Assembly (NCBI GenBank): GCA_958295955.1
Contig: OY282420.1
Location: 524,236 to 588,235 of the forward strand
Direction of reading: 5' to 3'
DNA from: an uncultured Bryobacterales bacterium
GTDB lineage: Bacteria; Acidobacteriota; Terriglobia; Bryobacterales; UBA6623
DNA length: 64,000 bases
Below are positions 18,482-26,841 of the stretch, in pieces (positions within the stretch are counted from its first letter, which is position 1; each line of letters opens with the position of its first letter). Below the pieces are notes generated by a model. The model was not told the DNA's origin, did not search any database, and saw nothing but the letters and a program-made list of their open reading frames with translations. Position numbers and translations under genes: made by a program.

Positions 18482-21400
18482 ATGTTAAAAACATTCAATG
18501 TGCCGCTGCGTCTTGCCGTGTGTTCGGCGTGCTTGACTGCCGGTCTTCTGGGCCAAGTCGAGTCTGCGCGTATCATCGGCAACGTGACCGACCAGTCCGG
18601 GGCGGTGATTCCCGGAGCCGCGGTGACGATCACGAACGTCAACACCAACATCAGTTATCGAACCGAAACAAACGCGACAGGACGTTATGAGTCTGTCCCC
18701 CTGCGCATCGGACCTTATCGGGTAGCCGCCGAGCAGTCCGGATTCAAACGCGTAGTGCGCGATGGCGTCATCCTGCAGATCCAGGAGACGGCGGAAGTCG
18801 ATTTGATTTTGGAGGTCGGCGTGGTGACCGAAGCTGTCGCCGTCACCGCCGACGCACCGCTGTTGGTCACCACGGAAGCGACCCAAGGCCAAGTGATTGA
18901 CAACCAGAAAATCGTGGACTTGCCGCTGAACGGCCGCGACTACATCCAGTTGGCCTTGCTCTCGGCGGGGGCGGTCCAACCGCACCCGGGCTCCCGTTTC
19001 GGAGGTTTCAGCGCCGGCGGCGTGCGTGCCGGGCAAAACAACTACATCCTTGACGGCATCGACAACAACAACATGCAGAATGCGGCACAGGGCCGACAGG
19101 CAGAAACCGTGAAGCCGTCCGTGGACGCCATTCAGGAGTTCAAGGTGTCCACCAACGGCTTTTCCGCCGAATACGGCCGAGCGGCCGGAGCCGTGGTGAA
19201 CGTAAGCATCAAATCGGGAACAAACGAACTGCACGGCACCGCCTACGAGTTTCTACGCAACGAGAAGCTGGACGCGAAGAACTTCTTCGATTCGCCCACG
19301 GCGCCAAAACCGCCCTTCAAGCGAAACCAGTACGGCTTTTCACTCGGCGGCCCGATCGTCAAGAACAAGACATTCGCTTTCGGCGATTACGAAGGGAGCA
19401 GAGTTCGCGAGTCTCGTACCGTAACGAGTACAATCCCCACGCCCGATTTCGTTGCAGGCAATTTTTCCTCGCTCCTGCCGGGAACGAGGGTTTATGACCC
19501 CGCTACCTACAATGCAGACACCGGCCGGCGGCAGCCGTTCCCTGACAACATCATGCCGGCTTCAAGATTCGATCCCATCGGCTCCAAGCTGGCGACATTC
19601 TACCCGCAGACGAACCTGCCCGGACTGAGGAGAAACTTCCTGTTTAATCCCGCCGATTCGGAAGACCTGAACCGTTGGGACACCAGAATCGACCACAACC
19701 TGGGAGCCAACGACACACTCTTCGGCAGATACAGTTGGCAGCGTCTGTTTGCGCCCTCATCGCCCAACCTGCCGGCTCCGGCGTTCGGCGGGGGAGCCAA
19801 CGCCAGCGACTTTGGTCATAACGGCCGCAATGTCGCGTTGGGATGGAATCATATTTTCTCGCCCACGTTGATTATGTCGACGAAAGCCGGTTGGAACAAG
19901 ATCTTCACGCGCCGGGAATCGGCCCTTGGCGATGACAGAAACGTGAATGCGGATCTGGGTTTGAAGGGAGTCAATCAGGTCATTCCCGGCATGGCGCAGT
20001 TCGGCGTAGCGGGGTTCAGCACTCTCGGCATCGGCCCGTTCAACCCCAACCACATCGGTTCCCGAAATTGGCAGGTGAACAGCGACATCACCTGGATACG
20101 CAACAACCACAGTGTGAAATTCGGGTTCAATTTTCAACGCTTGTGGCGCTTCCTGTTCAACCCGCGTCAATCGATCGGTGTTTTTACCTTCGACGGCGGT
20201 TACACCCGCAACACCGAGACTGTCCGGGAAGGAAATTCGGCGGCGGATCTACTGCTCGGCACCGCGTCAGCGGCGCAAGTGTCGAATACGGCCACGATGG
20301 ACGAGCGTGCGCCCTACTATGATTTCTATATCCAGGACCAATGGCGGGTGTCGCAAAAACTGACCCTGAATCTAGGGGTGCGTTACGAGTTGCATATGCC
20401 TTGGGAGGATATCAACCAACACAAGCTCAATGTGGATTTTGCCGATCTTGCAAACCCTACCCTGATCTTGGCTCAAGCAACAGGCTCACGATTTGACCGG
20501 ACGTTGGTCCATACGGACAAGAACAATTTCGGCCCACGCTTCGGCTTTGCTTATCGGGCCACGGGGAAGACGGTCTTGCGAGGCGGCTACGGCGTGTACT
20601 ACGGAAACGCCGTCTTTCAAGGCGTGCTCGCCCTCAATCCGCCGTTTCATTATCGGGCGAATATTTCGACGGACCGCATCAATCCCACCATTCGTCTCGT
20701 GGACGGGCTGGAGCCGGGTCTCGCTACTCCTGCAAATGCACGCAACATCGCCATCTCCGCACAAGAGTTGGCAGGGCACTTTCCCTATGCCCAGCAATGG
20801 AACTTTTCCATTCAGAATCAACTGCCCGGCGACATGTTGTGGGAAGTGGGGTACTTTGCGAATACGCTGCACAAAGAAGCCCGCCGAACGCAGGGGAACT
20901 GGGCGCTTCCGGGACCCGGAAACGTGAATCGGCGCCGGCGCTACACGTCGATCCTCGTTCCCGGCGATGATGTCGTTATCGGACCATTAGCGGGATGGGG
21001 CGTTCTGGAACGCAGCGCCAACGCCAACTATCACTCGTTCCAAACGAAGGTCGAGAAGCGCTTGTCGCATGGACTGAGCTTCTTGACGTCCTATATCTGG
21101 TCCAAGGCTATCAATGATGGACGCGGAGCGGCCGACTCAGGCGGAAACGGCAATCTCGAACCGCAGAATCCGCGCGACTTGCGCGCAGAACGGGGACTGG
21201 CGGACGAGCATATCGCCCACCGTTTCGTCGGCAGCTATGTTTACGAACTGCCGTTTGGCCGCGGCAAGAAATTCATGACGGATGCGCCTTCGATCGCGAA
21301 CGGAATCCTTGGCGACTGGGTGGTTGCGGGCATCACGACACTAACGAGCGGCCGGGTGGTTAATTTGACGGTCAGGGGCAATCCTTCGAACTCCGGCGAC

Positions 21401-21748
21401 CCAAACCGCCCGAACGTTTTGCGCGATTGGCGCCTGGATGGAGACCGCCGGACGCTCGACGAGTGGTTCGACACCTCGGCCTTCGAGCCGAACGCCCGCT
21501 TTACCTACGGCAATGCCGGGCGGAATCTGATTGAGGGTCCCGGACAGGTGAACTTTGATTTCTCGATCTACAAGAACTTTCCGATTAGCGAAGACATGCG
21601 CGTTCAGTTCCGGTTCGAAGCGTTCAACTTCTTCAATACTCCGGCCTTCGGGGTTCCTAACGTTCAGGCCGGAAACAACAACTTCGGCTTGATCAACTCC
21701 GCCGGGCGTCCGAGAAACCTGCAGTTCGGCCTGAAGTTTATTTTCTGA
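18482..21748 (+). CDS. Oar-like TonB-dependent receptor with carboxypeptidase-regulatory domain
   Basis: A 1088-residue outer-membrane receptor. Order of parts: signal peptide (to about 27); a carboxypeptidase-regulatory-like domain at about 30-110 (GNVTDQSGAVIPGAAVTI, TNATGRYESVPLRIGPYRV); a plug domain with LPLNGRDYIQLALLSAGAV and NNYILDGIDNNN, ending at EYGRAAGAVVNVSIKSGTNELHG; and a long beta-barrel closing with the terminal phenylalanine of GLKFIF. This architecture is the hallmark of the expanded Oar-type family of Acidobacteria and probably imports oligosaccharides or peptides with TonB energy. It is divergent from the TPR lipoprotein. Its codon usage looks somewhat less GC-extreme than its neighbours, and the pair lies between the 26-bp direct repeats, so acquisition as a unit is possible. 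Confidence 0.93.
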   Translation: MLKTFNVPLRLAVCSACLTAGLLGQVESARIIGNVTDQSGAVIPGAAVTITNVNTNISYRTETNATGRYESVPLRIGPYRVAAEQSGFKRVVRDGVILQIQETAEVDLILEVGVVTEAVAVTADAPLLVTTEATQGQVIDNQKIVDLPLNGRDYIQLALLSAGAVQPHPGSRFGGFSAGGVRAGQNNYILDGIDNNNMQNAAQGRQAETVKPSVDAIQEFKVSTNGFSAEYGRAAGAVVNVSIKSGTNELHGTAYEFLRNEKLDAKNFFDSPTAPKPPFKRNQYGFSLGGPIVKNKTFAFGDYEGSRVRESRTVTSTIPTPDFVAGNFSSLLPGTRVYDPATYNADTGRRQPFPDNIMPASRFDPIGSKLATFYPQTNLPGLRRNFLFNPADSEDLNRWDTRIDHNLGANDTLFGRYSWQRLFAPSSPNLPAPAFGGGANASDFGHNGRNVALGWNHIFSPTLIMSTKAGWNKIFTRRESALGDDRNVNADLGLKGVNQVIPGMAQFGVAGFSTLGIGPFNPNHIGSRNWQVNSDITWIRNNHSVKFGFNFQRLWRFLFNPRQSIGVFTFDGGYTRNTETVREGNSAADLLLGTASAAQVSNTATMDERAPYYDFYIQDQWRVSQKLTLNLGVRYELHMPWEDINQHKLNVDFADLANPTLILAQATGSRFDRTLVHTDKNNFGPRFGFAYRATGKTVLRGGYGVYYGNAVFQGVLALNPPFHYRANISTDRINPTIRLVDGLEPGLATPANARNIAISAQELAGHFPYAQQWNFSIQNQLPGDMLWEVGYFANTLHKEARRTQGNWALPGPGNVNRRRRYTSILVPGDDVVIGPLAGWGVLERSANANYHSFQTKVEKRLSHGLSFLTSYIWSKAINDGRGAADSGGNGNLEPQNPRDLRAERGLADEHIAHRFVGSYVYELPFGRGKKFMTDAPSIANGILGDWVVAGITTLTSGRVVNLTVRGNPSNSGDPNRPNVLRDWRLDGDRRTLDEWFDTSAFEPNARFTYGNAGRNLIEGPGQVNFDFSIYKNFPISEDMRVQFRFEAFNFFNTPAFGVPNVQAGNNNFGLINSAGRPRNLQFGLKFIF

Positions 21749-21766
21749 CGTGGATGCGGACAATCC

Positions 21767-21916
21767 GTGAAGCTCTCTCGGCAATACAGTCGTACAGTCG
21801 CACTCCCAGCAGCTTCCAGCTTCCGGCCCCCCGCGTCCGCGCCGCGCCCCAACACCGTCGCCATCGCGGCCGACGACCTCGGCTACGGCGATCGCGGATA
21901 CTACGCCGCGGCATGA
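21767..21916 (+). pseudogene. 5' remnant of a sulfatase gene
   Basis: A GTG-initiated frame of 49 codons reads as a signal-peptide-like start (TVALPAASS) followed by RPNTVAIAADDLGYGDRGYY. This is the invariant N-terminal motif of type I sulfatases (RPNxVxIxxDDLGYGD). The frame stops with TGA at 21914, inside the right copy of the 26-bp repeat, and no formylglycine motif or catalytic domain follows. It is therefore the 5' end of a sulfatase whose remainder has been lost, apparently at the repeat junction. Confidence 0.8.
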
Positions 21917-21936
21917 ATGCGAAAGACGGTGCGATG
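21911..21936. repeat. 26-bp direct repeat, right copy, abutting tRNA-Lys
   Basis: Identical to 16791-16816 over 26 bp. On the minus strand it begins with the CA of the tRNA CCA end and continues directly downstream of the tRNA gene. It also truncates the sulfatase remnant. Position and orientation are what one would expect for an attachment-site pair at a tRNA 3' end, although only 2 nt of the tRNA are included. Confidence 0.9.
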
Positions 21937-22010
21937 GTGAGCGCGCAGGGACTCGAACCCGGAACCTAGTGATTAAGAGTCACTTGCTCTACCAATTGAG
22001 CTACGCGCCC
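21935..22010 (-). tRNA. tRNA-Lys (anticodon CUU), CCA encoded
   Basis: Minus strand from 22010: the acceptor stem GGGCGCG pairs with CGCGCTC (one G-U pair). The D arm is GCTC...GAGC. The anticodon stem AGTGA/TCACT encloses the loop CTCTTAA with anticodon CTT. The T arm CCGGG-TTCGAGT-CCCTG has one C-U mismatch. Discriminator A and an encoded CCA end at 21935. It decodes AAG lysine codons. The tRNA proper without CCA is 21938-22010. Confidence 0.95.
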
Positions 22011-22075
22011 GCCCGGACTCTTCTTCCCAGGATAACCGCGCGGGGGCGTCAAAGGCAACACCGGCGGCTGCGGTC

Positions 22076-23266
22076 TTACGCCGCGGCCTCCTCGGCCTTG
22101 CGCATGACGCGCAAAGCGTTGCCGCCCATGATCTTCTCGACCTCGTCCGCGGAAAACCCGCGCTCCCCGAGCGCCGCAACGAGATTCGGGGTTTCGCCGA
22201 TGTCGTCCAGACCTGCGGGCACCTTGAGACCGACGCTGTCGTAGTCGCAGCCGATGCCGACGTGGTCGATTCCGGCCACGGTCGCCGCGTGTTCGATGTG
22301 GTCCGCCAATCTGGCGAGCGGCAGCCGGCCGATCTTTTCGACCTCGGCTTTTTCCAGCTTCCAAAGCTCTTCCGAGAGCCGCTGCTTGTCGTCGGCGAAC
22401 TGCTTGCGCACCGCGCCGCGCCGCCGCCCGATCTCGCGCAATTGCGGCAAACGCGAGCGGTAGTCGTCGTCGAGCATGGCGGCGTAATAGGCGACGCCCA
22501 GCACTCCGCCGTTTTGGGCCAGAGCCTTGAGCATGTCGTCGGTGAGATTGCGCGGATGGCCGGCAACCGCGCGGCAGGCCGCGTGAGTATTGAGAATCGG
22601 CGCGGCGGAAGTCTCGACTACGTCGTAGAACGCCCGGTCCGAGGCGTGCGACATGTCGATCATCATGCCCAGCCGGTTCATTTCCTTGACGACTTCTCTA
22701 CCGAAGTCGGTCAGCCCTGCGGGGCCGTCGTCGTACTCGGCGGCGCCGACCCAGGGGGTATTGCCGCTATGGGTCAGGCCCATGTAGCGCGCCCCGAGGC
22801 GGTAGAGTTGCCGCAGCACCTCGAGGCTGGAGTCGATCATGTGGCCGCCCTCGACGCCTATGAATACGGCAATCTTGCCGCCGCTGCGCGCGCTTGCGAC
22901 GTCGTCGGCCGTCGTCCCCATAAAGAGTTCCGCCGGATGGCGCCGCACCTCCTCGACGATGGTGTCGATGATCCGCAGGGCTTGCTTCACCGCTTCGAGC
23001 GGCGTCTGGCTGCGGGCCGACGTGGAGACGGCGAAAAAGCCCGCGTGGAGGCCGCCCTTGCGCATCTTGGGGATATCGACGTGGGTGTATTCGCGGCTCT
23101 CGGCCAGGTCGAGACCCTCGTTGAGAATGCGCGACGGCGTGTCGATGTGCAGATCGACGTAGAGCGGTCCGGCGGGCGCTTCCGGCTCGGGAGACGGATC
23201 GCGCGGCGCGGCGCAGGCGCCGAGCAGGGCGGCGGCGGAAACTCCCCATTCGCGTCGGGTCAGCAT
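22076..23266 (-). CDS. Membrane dipeptidase (peptidase M19), Tat-type lipoprotein
   Basis: A 396-residue zinc dipeptidase of the renal dipeptidase family. The N-terminus TRREWGVSAAALLGAC combines a twin-arginine-like start with a lipobox (LLGAC). Metal ligands are in place: HIDTP near residue 42, the bridging glutamate in GVEGGH, and later histidines in MIDMSHASD and ILNTHAACRAV. GIGCDYDSV carries the substrate-side Asp. It would cleave dipeptides, including D-amino-acid-containing ones, in the periplasm. A perfect TATAAT box (ATTATA on the plus strand at 23276-23281) lies 9 bp before the ATG with no Shine-Dalgarno, a strong case for a leaderless start. Confidence 0.92.
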   Translation of the reverse strand: MLTRREWGVSAAALLGACAAPRDPSPEPEAPAGPLYVDLHIDTPSRILNEGLDLAESREYTHVDIPKMRKGGLHAGFFAVSTSARSQTPLEAVKQALRIIDTIVEEVRRHPAELFMGTTADDVASARSGGKIAVFIGVEGGHMIDSSLEVLRQLYRLGARYMGLTHSGNTPWVGAAEYDDGPAGLTDFGREVVKEMNRLGMMIDMSHASDRAFYDVVETSAAPILNTHAACRAVAGHPRNLTDDMLKALAQNGGVLGVAYYAAMLDDDYRSRLPQLREIGRRRGAVRKQFADDKQRLSEELWKLEKAEVEKIGRLPLARLADHIEHAATVAGIDHVGIGCDYDSVGLKVPAGLDDIGETPNLVAALGERGFSADEVEKIMGGNALRVMRKAEEAAA

Positions 23267-23299
23267 GGCGTTCCGATTATACCCGCAGGCGCGCCGGCG

Positions 23300-24655
23300 C
23301 TACACCGTCTTCGGGTCGGGATGCTTCCAGGGCGCGCGGTACGGCCTCGCCAGCATCCGCGTCGCCTGCTTGTCGCCGATCACCTCGTGCTTGACCGGGT
23401 CCCAGCGCAGCGACCGCCCCAGATCGAGCGAGAGGTTGGCCAACAGGCAGCACGCCGTCGAAATATGCCCTTGTTCGATGTCGGCGACCGGCTTCGCACG
23501 GTTGTCGATGGCGTCCAGGAAGTTGCTCATGTGATCGCGCAGGACGGGGAACTCGTGCCAACCCAACCGGGATTCCACGTTGTCGATCTTGTCCGCCGCG
23601 TGCTTCTCCTTCTCGGTCACGGCTTCCACGCGAATCCGCTTGGCGTCCTTGGCGACCGGTATGAACTCCCACTTCGTGGTGGAACCCTTGAACACGCCTT
23701 TCTCGCCGTAGATGAAATAGGCCCAGGGGTAGTCCGGATCGACCGGCGGCCCCCAGTTGCGGTGCGTCCAGACGACGTTGAGCTCGGGGAACGAGAACGT
23801 CGCCGTCTGCGTATCCGGGGTGTTGGCCTTGCTTTCCTTGTCCACGAAAATGCCGCCGGTCGAATAGATTTCCCGCGGCCAGCCGAGATCGAGCGTCCAG
23901 CGCACCAAGTCGATCATGTGAATGCACATATCGCCGATGACGCCGTTGCCGTATTCCATGAAGTAGCGCCAGCGCCGGGGGTGGGTCCACTGACAGAAAG
24001 GCCGCATCGGCGCCGGGCCGGTCCACGTCTCGTAGTCCAGATGCGGCGGAGGGTCGATGTCGGGCGGATTGCCGCGTTTCCCTCTGTACACGTAGCAGCA
24101 AACCTCGGCGTGCGAAATTTTGCCCAGCATCCCGTCCTGAATGCGCTTGCGGGCCTCGATCAGATGCGGCGCCGAACGCCGCTGCGTGCCGACCTGCACG
24201 ACTCTGCCGTACTTGCGGGCCGCGGCCGTCATCGCCTGCCCCTCGATCACGTCAACGGAAATCGGCTTCTGCACATAGACGTCCGCCCCGGCCTGCATGG
24301 CGGCAATGGCGGGCAGGCAGTGCCAGTGGTCCGGCGTGGCGACCTCGACAATATCGAGCTCTTCCTGCTTGAGCATCTCGCGGAAGTCCCCGTAAGTGCG
24401 CGGGGTCTTCCCGGACTTGTGCCGGCCGGCCGCGGTCTCGGCATCCGCCGCCAGGCTTTTCTTGTCGGGGTCGCAAAGCGCGGCGATCTCGACGTCTTCC
24501 ACTTGCACCAGCCGGAACAAATCGTTTTTGCCGTACCAGCCGCTGCCGATGAGGCCGACCCGGCGGGGCTTGGCGGCGGCCCGCGCGCCCATCAGGGTCA
24601 TGCCGGCGGCGGCGGTCTGCACGAAGCGGCGGCGGTCGATCGGATTGACGGTCAT
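23300..24655 (-). CDS. Tat-exported Gfo/Idh/MocA-family oxidoreductase
   Basis: A 451-residue NAD(P)-dependent oxidoreductase. DRRRFVQTAAAG is a twin-arginine signal. The Rossmann fold starts with VGLIGSGWYGKND, and VYVQKPISVDVIEGQAM contains the family's conserved lysine-proline motif near the nicotinamide. The exported, bound-cofactor type is typical of Planctomycetes and Acidobacteria and acts on sugars or inositols in the periplasm. A 34-bp gap separates it from the dipeptidase downstream. The start was set at MTVNPIDRRRF. Confidence 0.88.
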   Translation of the reverse strand: MTVNPIDRRRFVQTAAAGMTLMGARAAAKPRRVGLIGSGWYGKNDLFRLVQVEDVEIAALCDPDKKSLAADAETAAGRHKSGKTPRTYGDFREMLKQEELDIVEVATPDHWHCLPAIAAMQAGADVYVQKPISVDVIEGQAMTAAARKYGRVVQVGTQRRSAPHLIEARKRIQDGMLGKISHAEVCCYVYRGKRGNPPDIDPPPHLDYETWTGPAPMRPFCQWTHPRRWRYFMEYGNGVIGDMCIHMIDLVRWTLDLGWPREIYSTGGIFVDKESKANTPDTQTATFSFPELNVVWTHRNWGPPVDPDYPWAYFIYGEKGVFKGSTTKWEFIPVAKDAKRIRVEAVTEKEKHAADKIDNVESRLGWHEFPVLRDHMSNFLDAIDNRAKPVADIEQGHISTACCLLANLSLDLGRSLRWDPVKHEVIGDKQATRMLARPYRAPWKHPDPKTV

Positions 24656-24739
24656 AATGAAGCTCCCAGACAAACGCTACCACAAAAAACGGAAGGCAAA
24701 CGGCTTGTCCATCCGGGGTTCTCTGCTCATAATGGAGGC

Positions 24740-26821
24740 ATGAGTCAACGGAGGATGGCGTTCCCGCGCCTCATTGCAGCGCTCGGCGCATTGCTTGCCG
24801 CGCAAGCGGTTTCGGCGCCGCATGCCTTGGCCCAACCCGTGACCCCCGCGGACCTCGAGAGCGCGGCGGACAACAACAGCGCCTGGCTGATGTACGGCCG
24901 CGACTACTTCGCCCAGCGCTATGTCGCGCTCGACCGGATCAATCCGGCGAACATCGACCGCCTGCATCCGGTTTGGGCATTCGCCACCGGCGGAGAGAAC
25001 CGCGGCCTCCAAGCGACCCCGCTGCTCCATGAGGGCGTGCTCTACGTTTCCGCCGACGGATCGCGTGTTTTCGCCATCGACGCGCGCACAGGGGCGCAGA
25101 AATGGCAATTCGACCCCAAGATATCGTCCGCTGCCGAGCGGGTTTACTGCTGCGGCGCGATCAACCGCGGCGTCGCGCTTTTCGGGGATCGGGTCTTCAT
25201 CGGCACGCTGGACGCGCGGCTCGTCGCTCTCGACCGCGAGACCGGCGCAGTCTCCTGGGAGACGCAAGTCATCGACTGGCAGCAGGGCTACAGCATCACC
25301 GGGGCGCCTCTGGTTGTCAAGGACATGGTGCTGACCGGCGTCGCCGGAGGAGAATTCGGCATCCGCGGCTTCGTCAAGGCGTTCGATGCGCAAACCGGCG
25401 CGTTGCGCTGGACAACCCATACGATTCCCGGACCCGGCGAAGAGGGCAACGAGACCTGGCCCGGCGACACCTGGAAGAACGGCGGCGGTTCGACCTGGAC
25501 TACCGGCGTCTATGACCCCAAACTCGAGCTGGTTTACTGGAACACCGGCAATGCCGCGCCGTGGAATTGCCAAGTGCGCAAGGGCGACAACAAGTGGACC
25601 GCGGCTACCGTCGCCCTGGACGCCGACAGCGGGCGGATCGCCTGGGGCTACCAATACACGCCGTGGGACTGCTGGGACTACGACGCCGTCAGCACGCCGG
25701 TGCTGGCCGACCTCGAGCTTCCCGGCGAAGGTCCCGTCAAGGCGCTGTTCCACCACGACAAGAACGGCTTCTTCTACGCCTTGGACCGCACTGACGGGAG
25801 ATTTCTCTACGCCGATCCCATCGTGCCCGGCATCAACTGGACGTTGGGGCTCGATCCCGAAACGGGCCGCCCCAAGATCAACCCGGACATGGTCGCCGAA
25901 TCGGGCGGTCCGGAAGTCGGCCCGATCGTGCCCAGCCTGGAGGGGGCGATCGACTGGCAGCCCCTGGCCTACAACCCTGAGTTGCAAACCCTGTATTTCA
26001 TGTCCAACCAGTGGGCCATGGGCTACAAGTTCTGGGCGGAAGACAGCTTCGCGCCCCCCACTACCGGAGAGTGGTACCTCGGCGCGGATTATCAGCAGTA
26101 CCTGACCAGCGAGAACCCCGGCAATTTCGTTGCCTTCGATGTCACGACGCGCAAGATCGTCTGGCGCCGGACGAGCCCCGCGCCGTTCTGGGCCGGCGCG
26201 CTGGCCACTTCGAGCGGACTGGTTTTCACGGGAGACATGCGCGGCTACTTCATGGCCTTGGACGCGCGCACCGGCACGCTGCTCTGGCAGTTTCAGACCG
26301 GCTCCGGCATCATCGGCAGCCCGATCTCGTACGAACTCGACGGCGTGCAGTACGTGGCGGTTCCCTCGGGGGGCATCGGCGGAGACATGACGTTCTACTA
26401 CACCGAACCCAAGGCGGGGAATATCTGGGTGTTCGCGCTGGACGGCGGCGGTCCGGCGCAGGTTGCTCCCGGCACGAATCTCACGGTGCTCGAAGGCGGA
26501 CTGCCGCGGGTGGGCGAGCCGGGCCACACGCTCGGCGGCCGGGTGCTGCCCGGCTATGGATTCCCGGAATCCGCAGGAGGCGAGCCGGTCGCGGCGGACG
26601 CGGGCACGGAAGCGGCGAGCATTTACCGGGCGCGCTGCATCGGCTGCCATAAATCCGGCGGGGGCAGCGGCCCGAACCTCTTCCCGACCAGCCTCGACCC
26701 CGATCAGTTCGTCGAAAGAGTGCTCAAAGGCGGCAACGGGATGCCGGCGTTCTCTGAAGTGCTGAGCCGGGAGCAGATCTTGCAGATTCACGCCATGGCC
26801 GCTTCCCGCGACCGCTTCTGA
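24740..26821 (+). CDS. PQQ-dependent quinohaemoprotein alcohol dehydrogenase
   Basis: A 693-residue periplasmic enzyme with an N-terminal signal peptide, an eight-bladed PQQ propeller and a C-terminal cytochrome c domain (CIGCH at about residue 633). The vicinal disulfide pair of PQQ dehydrogenases is present (VYCCGAINRG, about 137-138). The catalytic region reads WDCWDYDAVSTP near residue 313: the catalytic Asp is followed two residues later by a second Asp, the position that coordinates a lanthanide in XoxF/ExaF-type enzymes and is Ala in calcium-dependent MxaF. It should oxidise primary alcohols and pass electrons through its own haem. A CATAAT box at 24728-24733 lies 6 bp before the ATG. 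No PQQ biosynthesis genes are in the window. Confidence 0.92.
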   Translation: MSQRRMAFPRLIAALGALLAAQAVSAPHALAQPVTPADLESAADNNSAWLMYGRDYFAQRYVALDRINPANIDRLHPVWAFATGGENRGLQATPLLHEGVLYVSADGSRVFAIDARTGAQKWQFDPKISSAAERVYCCGAINRGVALFGDRVFIGTLDARLVALDRETGAVSWETQVIDWQQGYSITGAPLVVKDMVLTGVAGGEFGIRGFVKAFDAQTGALRWTTHTIPGPGEEGNETWPGDTWKNGGGSTWTTGVYDPKLELVYWNTGNAAPWNCQVRKGDNKWTAATVALDADSGRIAWGYQYTPWDCWDYDAVSTPVLADLELPGEGPVKALFHHDKNGFFYALDRTDGRFLYADPIVPGINWTLGLDPETGRPKINPDMVAESGGPEVGPIVPSLEGAIDWQPLAYNPELQTLYFMSNQWAMGYKFWAEDSFAPPTTGEWYLGADYQQYLTSENPGNFVAFDVTTRKIVWRRTSPAPFWAGALATSSGLVFTGDMRGYFMALDARTGTLLWQFQTGSGIIGSPISYELDGVQYVAVPSGGIGGDMTFYYTEPKAGNIWVFALDGGGPAQVAPGTNLTVLEGGLPRVGEPGHTLGGRVLPGYGFPESAGGEPVAADAGTEAASIYRARCIGCHKSGGGSGPNLFPTSLDPDQFVERVLKGGNGMPAFSEVLSREQILQIHAMAASRDRF

Positions 26822-26841
26822 ACCTGCTTCGGAATCCGGCG

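Noticed and set aside
16791..22010. A full integrative element or prophage at tRNA-Lys
   Set aside because: The direct repeats fit, but no integrase, excisionase, replication or transfer gene occurs between them or next to them; kept only as a candidate cassette.
22262..26821. A 1519-codon plus-strand open frame running through the dipeptidase and oxidoreductase genes
   Set aside because: Up to 24739 it is antisense to two well-supported minus-strand genes and its peptide has no recognisable domain; high GC keeps the frame open. Only the last part, from 24740, is real (PQQ dehydrogenase).
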